39,011 nt of DNA from a virus. A model generated the notes under the pieces. The model was not told the DNA's origin, searched no databases, and saw nothing but the letters and a program-made list of their open reading frames with translations. This document shows positions 6,484 to 15,254 of the stretch, piece after piece. The position numbers were made by a program, and so were the translations under genes. Location of the stretch: IMG/VR virus record IMGVR_UViG_3300021197_001495, positions 1 through 39,011 of that record; one strand, given 5' to 3'. Numbering within the stretch: position 1 is the first letter of the stretch; each line of letters starts with the position of its first letter.

Positions 6484-6706
6484 AGAACTTATTAAAGTAG
6501 GTGAAGAAGCTATTGTTACTGACTCTGAAGATGATTTAACAGCTGATAAGTTAAAGAACGCCGCGGCTTCTAAAAAATTAGCTATATTTGACGCATTTGA
6601 GATACTTAACAGAATTGAAGAAGAAGAAAACCTGCTTGAGGGTAAAACACCTGAAGAGGCAAAGGAAAAAACTTTTAAAGGATTCGCAGAAAGTAGATCT
6701 AAATAA
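6428..6706 (+). CDS. Small protein in the small-terminase position
   Basis: 92 residues, highly charged and almost wholly helical: KKRIIQAGHKAVEELIKVGEE, then DDLTADKLKNAAASKKLAI and an acidic EILNRIEEEENLLEG helix. It overlaps the preceding gene by 56 bases in another frame and its stop overlaps the large terminase start as TAATG. Position and helical character fit a small terminase subunit, but no DNA-binding helix-turn-helix is evident at the N-terminus, so that name is only a positional guess. A longer frame upstream to 6341 is rejected because the extra 29 residues would lie entirely in the other gene. Confidence 0.55.
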   Translation: MNIKETKKRIIQAGHKAVEELIKVGEEAIVTDSEDDLTADKLKNAAASKKLAIFDAFEILNRIEEEENLLEGKTPEEAKEKTFKGFAESRSK

Positions 6707-8922
6707 TGTACGAGCAAAGTTTAGTTAATACAGTTGAGCCTGTAAAAAAGACCACTATCAGTCGTCTTAACAAAGGCAAGAAGTGGAAATACGGTTACGA
6801 TAAAGAACACGATATTATAGTGTTATCTCAAAACGGACAAATAGGTGAGATAATAGAAATACAAGGGCTAGTTATTGCGCTACCAAAAGCTCCTAAAGAA
6901 GTATACAAAGATCCGAAGAACAAATGGGTGAAATTCGAGTATCCCAAGGAGTTGCAGAGAATTAAAAATATATTCGATTGGAGAAACTATCCGGAAAGCA
7001 GTAAAGAAAAATGGTACGATTATATAGACGAAGAGTTCAGAAGAAGGGAAGAGGGGTTCTGGTTCACGAATAATGGTAAACCAACCTGGATAACGGGTAC
7101 GCAGTACATGTACTTGCAATGGAGTAAGATTGATGTAGGTGCTCCAGATTTTAGAGAAGCAAACAGATTATTTTATATATTCTGGGAAGCTTGCAAGGCA
7201 GATAAAAGATGTTATGGAATGTGCTACCTTAAAAATAGACGTTCTGGATTTTCTTTCATGTCATCGGCAGAAACAGTTAATTTAGCCACTCTTGCAAGTG
7301 ATAGTAGATTTGGTATATTATCTAAAACTGGATCAGATGCGAAAAAGATGTTCACAGACAAAGTTGTACCAATATCAATCAACTACCCTTTCTTTTTTAA
7401 ACCTATTCAAGATGGTATGGATAGACCAAAGTCAGAGTTAGCGTATAGAGTGCCAGCTAGTAAGTTTACAAGGAAAAAGATGTCAGCTACTGACGGTATG
7501 GAAGAGATGGAAGGCTTGGATACAACTATTGACTGGAAGAACACTGGAGACAATAGTTATGATGGTGAAAAGCTAGCTTTATTAGTTCATGATGAAAGTG
7601 GTAAATGGGAGAGACCTGATAATATTTTAAATAACTGGAGAGTTACAAAAACATGTTTACGGTTAGGTAGTAGAATTATTGGTAAATGTATGATGGGCTC
7701 AACTTCAAATGCTTTAGATAAAGGTGGAGAAAACTTTAAAAAACTATACAATGCCTCAGATGTCACAAACCGAAATAGAAATGGTCAGACAAAGTCTGGT
7801 TTATACTCTTTGTTTATCCCAATGGAGTGGAACTACGAGGGATTTATTGATGAGCATGGAGTTCCAGTCTTTACTACTCCTGATATCGATAGATTCGCAC
7901 CAGACGGTGAATTAATAGATGTAGGTGTAATAGATAGTTGGCAAAACGAGGTTGATGGTTTAAAAAGTGATCACGATGCTTTAAACGAGTTTTACCGTCA
8001 GTTTCCAAGAACTACAGAACACGCTTTTAGAGATGAATCTAAAAACAGTATATTTAATCTTGTTAAAATATACGAGCAAATAGATTACAATGAAGAGATG
8101 TCTAGAACTCTAGGAGTTACAACAGGTAATTTTCAGTGGGTGAATGGCGTTAAAGATTCTCAAGTTATATTTTATCCAGATCCAAAAGGTAGATTTAAAG
8201 TTAGTTGGGTACCACCGGTGCACTTGCAAAATAAAATAGTGTTAAAAAACGGTATTAAATATCCTGGCAACGAGCACATGGGTGCTTTTGGTTGTGATAG
8301 TTATGATATATCTGGAACGGTAGACGGTAAGGGATCTAAAGGCGCTTTGCATGGTTTAACCAAGTTTAGTATGGAAGACGCACCCGCAAACAGTTTCTTT
8401 TTAGAATACCTATCAAGACCACCAACAGCTGAAATGTTTTTTGAAGATATGTTAATGGCTATAGTTTTTTACGGTATGCCTATACTTGCTGAGAATAATA
8501 AACCTAGATTATTATACTATTTAAGAAGAAGAGGTTATAGAGGGTTTAGCATGAACAGGCCTGATAAAGTTTGGAACAAGTTATCTGTTGCAGAAAAAGA
8601 AGTAGGTGGTATACCTAACTCTTCAGAGGATATTAAACAAGCTCACGCAGCCGCAATTGAAATGTATATACAAAGTCACGTTGGATTGCAACAAGATGGT
8701 AGTGTTGGAGATTTGTATTTTAATGAATTGCTCAACGATTGGAGTAGGTTTGATATAAACAAAAGAACAAAGTTTGATGCAACAATAAGTTCTGGTTTAG
8801 CTATTATGGCTAACAATAGGCATTTATACGCACCAAATGCAAAAATAGAAAAACCAAAATTAAACATACATATATCTAAGTATTCAAATAAAGGTGGTAT
8901 GTCTAAAATAATAGAAAAATAA
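6706..8922 (+). CDS. terL: Terminase large subunit
   Basis: DNA-packaging motor ATPase and headful nuclease, 738 residues. The ATPase half has a deviant P-loop, LKNRRSGFSF at about 175-184, where the usual Lys before Ser/Thr is absent and upstream basic residues probably substitute. Walker B is LALLVHDE with Asp296-Glu297, and a coupling motif MMGSTSN lies near 329-335. The nuclease half has the RNase H-like acidic cluster: Asp531 in GAFGCDSYD, an FFEDMLMAIVFYG strand region, and Asp691 in TKFDATISSG. The start is fixed by the TAATG junction. The portal gene follows after three bases. Length and motif order match terminases of large Bacteroidota podoviruses, from general knowledge. Function is secure. 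Confidence 0.95.
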   Translation: MYEQSLVNTVEPVKKTTISRLNKGKKWKYGYDKEHDIIVLSQNGQIGEIIEIQGLVIALPKAPKEVYKDPKNKWVKFEYPKELQRIKNIFDWRNYPESSKEKWYDYIDEEFRRREEGFWFTNNGKPTWITGTQYMYLQWSKIDVGAPDFREANRLFYIFWEACKADKRCYGMCYLKNRRSGFSFMSSAETVNLATLASDSRFGILSKTGSDAKKMFTDKVVPISINYPFFFKPIQDGMDRPKSELAYRVPASKFTRKKMSATDGMEEMEGLDTTIDWKNTGDNSYDGEKLALLVHDESGKWERPDNILNNWRVTKTCLRLGSRIIGKCMMGSTSNALDKGGENFKKLYNASDVTNRNRNGQTKSGLYSLFIPMEWNYEGFIDEHGVPVFTTPDIDRFAPDGELIDVGVIDSWQNEVDGLKSDHDALNEFYRQFPRTTEHAFRDESKNSIFNLVKIYEQIDYNEEMSRTLGVTTGNFQWVNGVKDSQVIFYPDPKGRFKVSWVPPVHLQNKIVLKNGIKYPGNEHMGAFGCDSYDISGTVDGKGSKGALHGLTKFSMEDAPANSFFLEYLSRPPTAEMFFEDMLMAIVFYGMPILAENNKPRLLYYLRRRGYRGFSMNRPDKVWNKLSVAEKEVGGIPNSSEDIKQAHAAAIEMYIQSHVGLQQDGSVGDLYFNELLNDWSRFDINKRTKFDATISSGLAIMANNRHLYAPNAKIEKPKLNIHISKYSNKGGMSKIIEK

Positions 8923-8925
8923 AAT

Positions 8926-11316
8926 ATGGCAATATATACAAACCGTCAATTTCCTAGTCAAGTAGTAAGCGATGTTGAAAAAACTAGCTACGAGTATGGT
9001 TTAAAAGTTGGAAAAGCTATTGAATCAGAGTGGTTTGATGGTGCTTCTAGTAGATGGTCTAGTAATAACAATAATTTTCACAATTTAAGACTATACGCTA
9101 GAGGCGAGCAGTCTATCCAAAAATATAAGGATGAGTTATCTATAAACGGTGATTTGTCCTATTTAAATTTAGACTGGAAACCAGTCCCAATTATACCTAA
9201 GTTTGTGGATATTTTAGTAAACGGAATGACACAGAGAAATTATGATATAAAAGCATATTCTCAAGATCCATTTGGTGTTAGCAAGAGAACTAAATATATG
9301 GAGTCTATATTAAAAGATATGCGTAGTAAAGAACTAAATGACTATGCCCAACAAGCTTTTGGTATTAATTTATATAGTAGTGATCCAGGAGACCTTCCAG
9401 AAACAGAAGAAGAACTAAAACTACACATGCAGCTTACTTACAAGCAAGGTATTGAGCTAGCGGAAGAGCAAGCGTTAAACACTTTATTTGAGGGTAATAA
9501 CTATGACTTAATAAGAAAACGTTATTACTATGATTTAGCTACTATTGGTATTGGAGCTGTTAAAACTTCTTTTAACACTTCTGAGGGTGTTGTTATAGAC
9601 TACGTAGATCCTGTTAATTTAGTGTACTCTCACACTGATTCCCCTTATTTTGACGATATATATTATGTTGGTGAAGTTAAAACTATTCCTATAAACGAGT
9701 TAGTTAAGCAATTTCCGTTTTTAGAACAGGAAGACCTTGAAGAGATATTAAGTAAAAAAACTTTAAAGAGAAATAATTACAATACTAGACAAGAAGAAGA
9801 TAACAACGCTGTTCAAGTGTTATATTTTAACTATAAAACTTACATGAACGAAGTTTACAAAGTTAAAGAAACTGGCAGCGGTGCAGAGAAGACAATAGAA
9901 AAAAATGATCAATTCAACCCACCGGAAGGAATGGAAGGCGGATACAGTAAGGTAGCTAGATCTATAGAGTGTCTTTATGACGGTGCTATGATTCTTGGTA
10001 CCGATAGATTGTTAAAGTGGGAGATGGCTAAAAACATGATGCGATCTAAAAGCGATTACACTAAAGTTAAAATGAATTACTCTATTGTAGCTCCAAGAAT
10101 GTACGAGGGGCGCATAGAATCACTTGTAAGCAGGATAACTGGTTTTGCTGACATGATACAACTAACTCATTTAAAGCTTCAACAGGTGTTGTCTAGAATG
10201 GTTCCTGATGGTGTTTACTTAGATGCTGATGGTTTAGCTGAAATTGATTTAGGTAACGGAACAAACTACAACCCGCAAGAAGCACTTAACATGTACTTTC
10301 AAACAGGTTCTGTAATTGGAAGAAGTTTTACTTCTGAAGGTGATCAAAACCCAGGTAAAATACCTATTCAAGAAATACATGGTGGAGGTGGTGCTGGTAA
10401 CAAAATGCAAGCTTTAATAGGTAATTATAATTATTATCTACAAATGATAAGGGATACCACTGGTTTAAATGAAGCTAGAGATGGAAGTGTTCCAGATAAA
10501 TACTCTTTAGTTGGTGTTCAAAAGTTAGCGGCTGCAAATTCAAATGTAGCAACAAGACACATATTGCAAAGCGGTTTGTTTTTAACAGCAGAGGTTGCGG
10601 AGTGTTTATCACTTAGAATATCTGATATATTAGAATACTCTCCTACTGCAAATGCCTTTAAACAAAGTATTGGCGTTCACAATGTGGCAACTTTAAAAGA
10701 AGTAAGTGATTTGTATTTGTATGATTTTGGTATATTTATAGAGTTAGCTCCAGATGAAGAAGAAAAACAATTACTTGAAAATAACATACAGGTAGCGTTA
10801 CAACAAGGTTCTGTTGATCTTGAAGATGCAATTGATATAAGGGAAATTAAAAGCGTAAAACTTGCTAATCAAGTACTGAAGATTAGAAGAAAGAAAAAAA
10901 TGGCACGGGATCAACAAATGCAACAAGAGAACATTCAAGCTCAAGCCCAAGCAAATGCACAGCAGCAACAAGCTGCAGCACAAGCCGAAGTTCAAAAACA
11001 ACAAGCTTTAACTCAAAGTCAAATCCAACTAGAGCAAGCAAAATCTCAAATGAAAACTCAAGCTGTATCACACGAAGGTGAAGTAAAGAAACAGTTAATG
11101 GAGTTAGAGTTCCAATACAACATGCAGTTAAAGAGTCAAGAGGTTCAAAGCACACAAGGAAGAGATAGTGAAAAAGAAAACAGAAAAGACGAAAGAACAA
11201 AAATACAAGCAACTCAACAGTCCGAGTTGATTGACCAAAGAAACAATCAAAAACCACCTAAAAACTTTGAGTCTACAGGTAATGATACATTAGGAGGATT
11301 TGGTTTAGGACTATAG
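8926..11316 (+). CDS. Portal protein
   Basis: 796 residues; forms the dodecameric channel at one head vertex. It follows the large terminase, the usual neighbour. The N-terminal part is alpha/beta and Tyr-rich; the segment RDTTGLNEARDGS at 509-521 with following VGVQKLAAANSN is a signature I associate with portals of this phage type. Residues about 665-712 are a Gln/Ala-rich helix that could form the barrel or crown inside the head, and the last 70 residues are charged and disordered-looking before a short GGFGLGL end. Length exceeds that of small podovirus portals, consistent with a long barrel. An A/T-only gap of 27 bases separates it from the next gene. Confidence 0.9.
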   Translation: MAIYTNRQFPSQVVSDVEKTSYEYGLKVGKAIESEWFDGASSRWSSNNNNFHNLRLYARGEQSIQKYKDELSINGDLSYLNLDWKPVPIIPKFVDILVNGMTQRNYDIKAYSQDPFGVSKRTKYMESILKDMRSKELNDYAQQAFGINLYSSDPGDLPETEEELKLHMQLTYKQGIELAEEQALNTLFEGNNYDLIRKRYYYDLATIGIGAVKTSFNTSEGVVIDYVDPVNLVYSHTDSPYFDDIYYVGEVKTIPINELVKQFPFLEQEDLEEILSKKTLKRNNYNTRQEEDNNAVQVLYFNYKTYMNEVYKVKETGSGAEKTIEKNDQFNPPEGMEGGYSKVARSIECLYDGAMILGTDRLLKWEMAKNMMRSKSDYTKVKMNYSIVAPRMYEGRIESLVSRITGFADMIQLTHLKLQQVLSRMVPDGVYLDADGLAEIDLGNGTNYNPQEALNMYFQTGSVIGRSFTSEGDQNPGKIPIQEIHGGGGAGNKMQALIGNYNYYLQMIRDTTGLNEARDGSVPDKYSLVGVQKLAAANSNVATRHILQSGLFLTAEVAECLSLRISDILEYSPTANAFKQSIGVHNVATLKEVSDLYLYDFGIFIELAPDEEEKQLLENNIQVALQQGSVDLEDAIDIREIKSVKLANQVLKIRRKKKMARDQQMQQENIQAQAQANAQQQQAAAQAEVQKQQALTQSQIQLEQAKSQMKTQAVSHEGEVKKQLMELEFQYNMQLKSQEVQSTQGRDSEKENRKDERTKIQATQQSELIDQRNNQKPPKNFESTGNDTLGGFGLGL

Positions 11317-11330
11317 AATTATTAATTATT

Positions 11331-11345
11331 ATTATATTATATTAT
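11331..11345 (+). promoter_or_regulatory. (ATTAT)x3 translation leader
   Basis: Three ATTAT units run directly into the start codon (…ATTATGG) of the scaffold-like gene. The same arrangement recurs at 14126-14140 before the gene after the capsid protein. No Shine-Dalgarno sequence is present. Confidence 0.5.
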
Positions 11346-12534
11346 GGCAGAAGAACAAAAAGAAGAGCCAGTCGTGGATAACGAAACTGGTTCGTTAAAA
11401 GTAAAAGAAAAACAAGAAGTACAACCTACAGGAAATGAAACTAAAGGTAATGTTACTAAGGTTAAAGAAAAGATGACAAAGAAACCTATGGTTGAAGAGC
11501 AGTCTATAACTAAAGTTAGTTTAGATGAACCAGCAAGCGTAGAAGAAAGTGTTACTCAAGAACCCACCGCTCAGCAAGCAGAAACTGAAGAGCCAGTTAA
11601 AGAAGAGTCGCCTGCTTTAGAAGAAGTAACTAATGAAGAAAAAACAGAAGAGATAGTAGAAACTGTTAAAGAAGTAGTAAAAGAGTCTATAGAGAAAGGA
11701 GAGCCACTTCCGGATGGAATACAAAAGCTAGTTAGTTTTATGGACGAAACTGGTGGTGATATTAACGACTACGTAAAGCTTAATCAAGATTATTCAGAAT
11801 TAGACAATCAAGATCTGTTACGAGAATACTACACTCAATCAAAACCTCATTTAAATGGTGAAGAAATTAACTTCTTAATGGAAGATCAATTTTCTTACGA
11901 TGAGGATATGGATGATGAAAAAGAAATTAAAAGAAAAAAATTAGCGTTAAAAGAGCAAGTTGCCAACGCTAAAACTCAACTGGAAGAGAACAAATCCAAA
12001 TACTATGAAGACATCAAAAGCGGTTCAAAGCTCACGAAAGAGCAACAAGAAGCAATTGATTTCTTTAATAGATACAACAAGGAAGAAGCAGAAAACAAGC
12101 AAGGCGCAGAAGAGCGTATTTCTATTTTTAAAGAAAAAACTAATAATGTTTTTAACGACGATTTCAAAGGTTTTGAATACAACGTCGGTGATAAAAAGTA
12201 TAGATATAATGTTCAGGATGCTGGAAAAATTGTGGAGGACCAAAGTAGCATAAGTAATTTTATCGGAAAGTTTCTAGATGAAAATAACACTATGCAAGAT
12301 GCTGAAGGTTATCATAAATCACTTTTTACAGCAAATAATGCTGATGCAATTGCTAAGCATTTTTACGAACAAGGAAAATCAGACGCTATCAGGCAGAGTG
12401 TTGAAAAGGGGAAAAACATTAGTATGGAACCCAGACAAGCGCATGGCGAGGTACAAGCTGGTGGAATTAAAGTAAGAGTGTTAGGTGATAATACTGCCGA
12501 TTTCAAGTTTAAAATCAAAAACAAAAACAAATAA
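11344..12534 (+). CDS. Putative scaffolding protein
   Basis: 396 residues, very rich in Glu and Lys. Residues 1-130 are acidic and low in complexity (repeated EEP/EEV patterns); 185-220 form a charged helix beginning EIKRKKLALKEQVANAKTQL, likely a coiled coil; the C-terminus is basic (RVLGDNTADFKFKIKNKNK), as expected for a scaffold tail that binds the capsid protein. It lies between portal and major capsid genes, the standard scaffold position. No protease domain is seen, so how the scaffold would be removed is open. Assignment rests on position and composition. Confidence 0.7.
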   Translation: MAEEQKEEPVVDNETGSLKVKEKQEVQPTGNETKGNVTKVKEKMTKKPMVEEQSITKVSLDEPASVEESVTQEPTAQQAETEEPVKEESPALEEVTNEEKTEEIVETVKEVVKESIEKGEPLPDGIQKLVSFMDETGGDINDYVKLNQDYSELDNQDLLREYYTQSKPHLNGEEINFLMEDQFSYDEDMDDEKEIKRKKLALKEQVANAKTQLEENKSKYYEDIKSGSKLTKEQQEAIDFFNRYNKEEAENKQGAEERISIFKEKTNNVFNDDFKGFEYNVGDKKYRYNVQDAGKIVEDQSSISNFIGKFLDENNTMQDAEGYHKSLFTANNADAIAKHFYEQGKSDAIRQSVEKGKNISMEPRQAHGEVQAGGIKVRVLGDNTADFKFKIKNKNK

Positions 12535-12554
12535 CAATTTAAAATTTAAAAATT

Positions 12555-14063
12555 ATGGCAATTACTGCAGGAAATAATTTGAATAGTGTTCCAGCTTCAG
12601 TGCAACAAACACTATCTACAAATTACTTAGATCTTGCGTCTACAGCAAATCAAGGCTGGGCGCAACAATATTTACCAGATCTAATGGAGAAAGAAGCGGA
12701 GGTATTTGGTCCTAGGACTATATCTGGTTTTCTTTCACAAGTTGGAGCTGAAGAGGCTATGCAAGCTGATCAAGTTGTATGGTCTGAGCAATCAAGATTA
12801 CACTTATCTTACACGGGTACGATAGATTTAGACGGTGACACAAACGGTACGTTTGCTGTTGTTAAAGATATCGATGGTGATACAGCTGTAGGTGCTACAG
12901 CAAGTAGAGTTCATGGTATCAGAGTTAATGACATGGTACTTTTAGCTACTGATGGAAAAGTTTCTAAATGTTTGGTAGTAGAAACTCCAAACTCAAACGT
13001 TGTTTCACTTGAGTCTTATGGTGAAGCTGTTTTAACGGCTCACTCTGAAACTGCTGAAGCAGCTACTTTATTAGTTATAGGTTCTGAGTACGGTAAAGGA
13101 GCTTCTTACGCTGATGAAACTGGTACATACAAAACTGATACAAGAGGTGCTAACGAACCTACGTTCAAGTCGTTCCACAACAAACCGATCATTATGAAGG
13201 ATTACTACGAGATATCAGGTTCTGATGTTTCTAGAGTTGGTTGGGTTGAAGTTGCTTCTGAAGGTGGTCAGTCAGGTTACTTATGGTACTTAAAAGCTGA
13301 AGCTGATACAAGAGCTCGTTTTAACGATTACTTAGAGATGACTATGCTTGAAGCTGAGAAAACTGCTGCTGCATCTATTATTGGTTTTGGTGCTAATAGT
13401 CAAGTTAGAGGCGCTGCTGATGCTGGATTAAACGGAGCTGGTACTGAAGGTTTATTTGCAGCTATCGAAGATAGAGGTAATATTACTTCTGGTGTTACTG
13501 GTGTTAATGCTGCTACTGATTTAGCTGAGTTTGATGCTATCTTAGCTGAGTTTGACAAGCAAGGTGCTATTGAAGAAAACATGATGTTTGTAAACAGAGC
13601 TACTTCGTTAGCAATGGATGACATGTTGGCTTCTATGAATTCTTACGGAGCTGGTGGTACTTCTTATGGAGTGTTTAATAACTCTGAAGATATGGCTTTA
13701 AACTTAGGTTTCTCTGGTTTCAGAAGAGGTTCTTATGACTTCTACAAGTCTGACATGAGATACTTAAATGACAAAGCTACAAGAGGTGGTATTAATACTG
13801 CTGCTGGTAGTGAAGCTATTAGAGGGGTTATGGTTCCAGCTGGAACTTCAACTGTTTATGACCAACAATTAGGAAAGAATCTTAAGAGACCTTTCTTACA
13901 TGTTCGTTATAGAGCTTCTCAAACTGATGATAGAAGAATGAAATCATGGGTTACTGGTTCTGTTGGAGCTGCTACATCTGCTTTAGATGCGATGCAAATC
14001 CACATGTTATCAGAAAGATGTTTAGTTACACAAGGTGCTAACAATTTCATGTTAATGAAATAA
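12555..14063 (+). CDS. Major capsid protein
   Basis: 502 residues. It follows the scaffold-like gene, is preceded by an A/T-only leader and followed by a strong intrinsic terminator, both expected for the most abundant virion protein. The chain is Ala/Gly/Thr-rich with balanced charge; an N-terminal helical stretch (NYLDLASTANQGWAQQYLP, residues about 20-38) resembles the N-arm of HK97-fold capsids. An inserted segment around 90-145 is strand-rich and could be a surface domain. A long helix at about 255-275 (TRARFNDYLEMTMLEAEKT) would match the spine helix. HK97 fold is assumed from family knowledge; the position-based call is strong. Confidence 0.85.
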   Translation: MAITAGNNLNSVPASVQQTLSTNYLDLASTANQGWAQQYLPDLMEKEAEVFGPRTISGFLSQVGAEEAMQADQVVWSEQSRLHLSYTGTIDLDGDTNGTFAVVKDIDGDTAVGATASRVHGIRVNDMVLLATDGKVSKCLVVETPNSNVVSLESYGEAVLTAHSETAEAATLLVIGSEYGKGASYADETGTYKTDTRGANEPTFKSFHNKPIIMKDYYEISGSDVSRVGWVEVASEGGQSGYLWYLKAEADTRARFNDYLEMTMLEAEKTAAASIIGFGANSQVRGAADAGLNGAGTEGLFAAIEDRGNITSGVTGVNAATDLAEFDAILAEFDKQGAIEENMMFVNRATSLAMDDMLASMNSYGAGGTSYGVFNNSEDMALNLGFSGFRRGSYDFYKSDMRYLNDKATRGGINTAAGSEAIRGVMVPAGTSTVYDQQLGKNLKRPFLHVRYRASQTDDRRMKSWVTGSVGAATSALDAMQIHMLSERCLVTQGANNFMLMK

Positions 14064-14075
14064 GCATTTATATTT

Positions 14076-14115
14076 AAAGAGACTGGGATTAATTTCCCAG
14101 TCCCTTTTATTTTTT
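14076..14115 (+). terminator. Intrinsic terminator after the major capsid gene
   Basis: Stem GACTGGGA/TCCCAGTC (14081-14088 and 14095-14102) around a TTAATT loop, extended after one mismatch by an AAAG/CTTT pairing, and followed by a T-rich tract. A strong factor-independent terminator that would give the capsid gene a defined 3' end. Confidence 0.9.
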
Positions 14116-14125
14116 ATTAATTTAT

Positions 14126-14140
14126 ATTATATTATATTAT
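14126..14140 (+). promoter_or_regulatory. (ATTAT)x3 translation leader
   Basis: Three ATTAT units lead into the ATG at 14139, as before the scaffold-like gene at 11344. The match continues through GGC after the ATTAT run, so the two leaders share the same 18 bases. No Shine-Dalgarno sequence. Confidence 0.5.
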
Positions 14141-14999
14141 GGCTAAAAAAGCTAAAAAAACAGAGAAGGTTGAGGTAGAACCTCAAATCGAAACAATGGA
14201 AGAAGTAGTTACAGAGTATTTTGAAGAACCTGTAATTGAAGAACCAAAAACAAGAGAAAGAAAAGTATCTTCTAATGAGTGGGAAATTAAAGATAGATTA
14301 TATCTTTTAAGAGATGGTAAAAAACCATTATCAAGATCTATTAAGTCTGCAAATATTTATCATTTTGACAAAGAAAAGGGTTACGAAAGAGAACTTAAAT
14401 ATTGTCAAAATCAAAAAACTCCATTTGTAGATGAGATGAAAGGCGATCAAAGATTAGAACACATCGTATTTAGATCTGGCAGTTTGTTTGTAGGAAAAGA
14501 AAAAACAACCTTACAGAAACTATTAAGCTTATACCACCCAGATAGAAAAACTATCTTTGAAGAATATAAACCAGCAGCATTAGCAGCTGAAGAGATAGAC
14601 GTTTTAGAACTTCAAGTTGAAGCGTTGGTTGCTGCTAGAAATATTGAAATTGATTTAGCAGAAGCTATCATGAGGGTTGAGCAAGGTTCTAAGGTATCAG
14701 AGTTAAGTTCTAAGGAGCTTAGAAGAGATTTGTTAGTATTTGCTCGTAATAATCCTAAATTGTTCTTAGAGTTAGCGGATGACGAGAATGTAATGTTAAG
14801 AAATTTTGGTATTAAAGCTGTTGAAGCTGGAATACTAAGATTATCCTCTGATCAAAGAAACTTTTTGTGGGGTAGTAACGGGAGAAAGCTAATGGTTATA
14901 CCATTTGATGAGCATCCATATACTGCTTTAGCACACTGGTTTAAAACTGATGAAGGTATGGAAATCTACTCTAACATAGAGAAAAGATTAAATCAATAA
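14139..14999 (+). CDS. Hypothetical protein of the head-neck module
   Basis: 286 residues. Residues 1-45 are Lys/Glu-rich and low-complexity; 48-140 contain NEWEIKDRLYLLRDGKKPL and a SGSLFVGKEKTTLQKLL segment; 145-235 are helical with many Glu/Leu/Ala (EEIDVLELQVEALVAARNIE). The end is a compact mixed region (NFLWGSNGRKLMVIPFDEHP). No enzyme motif or membrane helix. It is the first gene after the capsid terminator and carries a strong leader, so it is expressed separately and probably well. Its place between capsid and connector genes suggests a head-completion or internal head role, unproven. Confidence 0.65.
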   Translation: MAKKAKKTEKVEVEPQIETMEEVVTEYFEEPVIEEPKTRERKVSSNEWEIKDRLYLLRDGKKPLSRSIKSANIYHFDKEKGYERELKYCQNQKTPFVDEMKGDQRLEHIVFRSGSLFVGKEKTTLQKLLSLYHPDRKTIFEEYKPAALAAEEIDVLELQVEALVAARNIEIDLAEAIMRVEQGSKVSELSSKELRRDLLVFARNNPKLFLELADDENVMLRNFGIKAVEAGILRLSSDQRNFLWGSNGRKLMVIPFDEHPYTALAHWFKTDEGMEIYSNIEKRLNQ

Positions 15000-15008
15000 C
15001 AAAATAAT

Positions 15009-15032
15009 ATGGTTGTCCTTCGGGGCAACCAT
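15009..15032 (+). terminator. UUCG-tetraloop hairpin terminator
   Basis: Ten paired bases (ATGGTTGTCC with GGGCAACCAT, one G-U pair) closed by a C(UUCG)G tetraloop and followed by an A/T-rich stretch ending in TTTT. An exceptionally stable stem. It contains an ATG in frame with the next gene, which is therefore not used as its start. Confidence 0.88.
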
Positions 15033-15050
15033 TTATTAAAATTTAATTTT

Positions 15051-15242
15051 ATGACAAATAAATCAAAGGGTTTAGGAGACTCAATAGAAAAATTTACAAA
15101 AGCAACGGGAATAAAAAAAGTTGTAGACACAGTAAGCAAAGCAACTGGTAAGGATTGTGGATGTGGTGCAAGAAAAAATGCTTTAAATAAAAAATTCCCT
15201 TATAACCCAAATGGATCTTGGTTAAGCCAAAGATTTCGTTAA
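15051..15242 (+). CDS. Small CGC-motif protein
   Basis: 63 residues. An N-terminal helix with repeated Lys (IEKFTKATGIKKVVDTVSKA) is followed by DCGCGARKNALNKKFPY at about 35-51. The CxCxxRK...LN..FPY pattern recurs in small proteins of many tailed phages, from memory; its role is unknown. The two Cys could bind metal or form part of a zinc site in an oligomer. An in-frame ATG at 15009 is inside the terminator stem, so the ATG after the A/T-rich stretch at 15051 is chosen. It precedes the connector genes and may be a minor neck or head component. Confidence 0.7.
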   Translation: MTNKSKGLGDSIEKFTKATGIKKVVDTVSKATGKDCGCGARKNALNKKFPYNPNGSWLSQRFR

Positions 15243-15254
15243 AAAAAATAAACA

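Noticed and set aside
10883-11257. Minus-strand frame of 124 codons with a Leu/Phe-rich, membrane-like product
   Set aside because: It lies opposite the Gln/Ala/Lys-rich tail of the portal gene, whose reverse complement naturally encodes Leu, Cys and Phe. No start signal or conserved feature.
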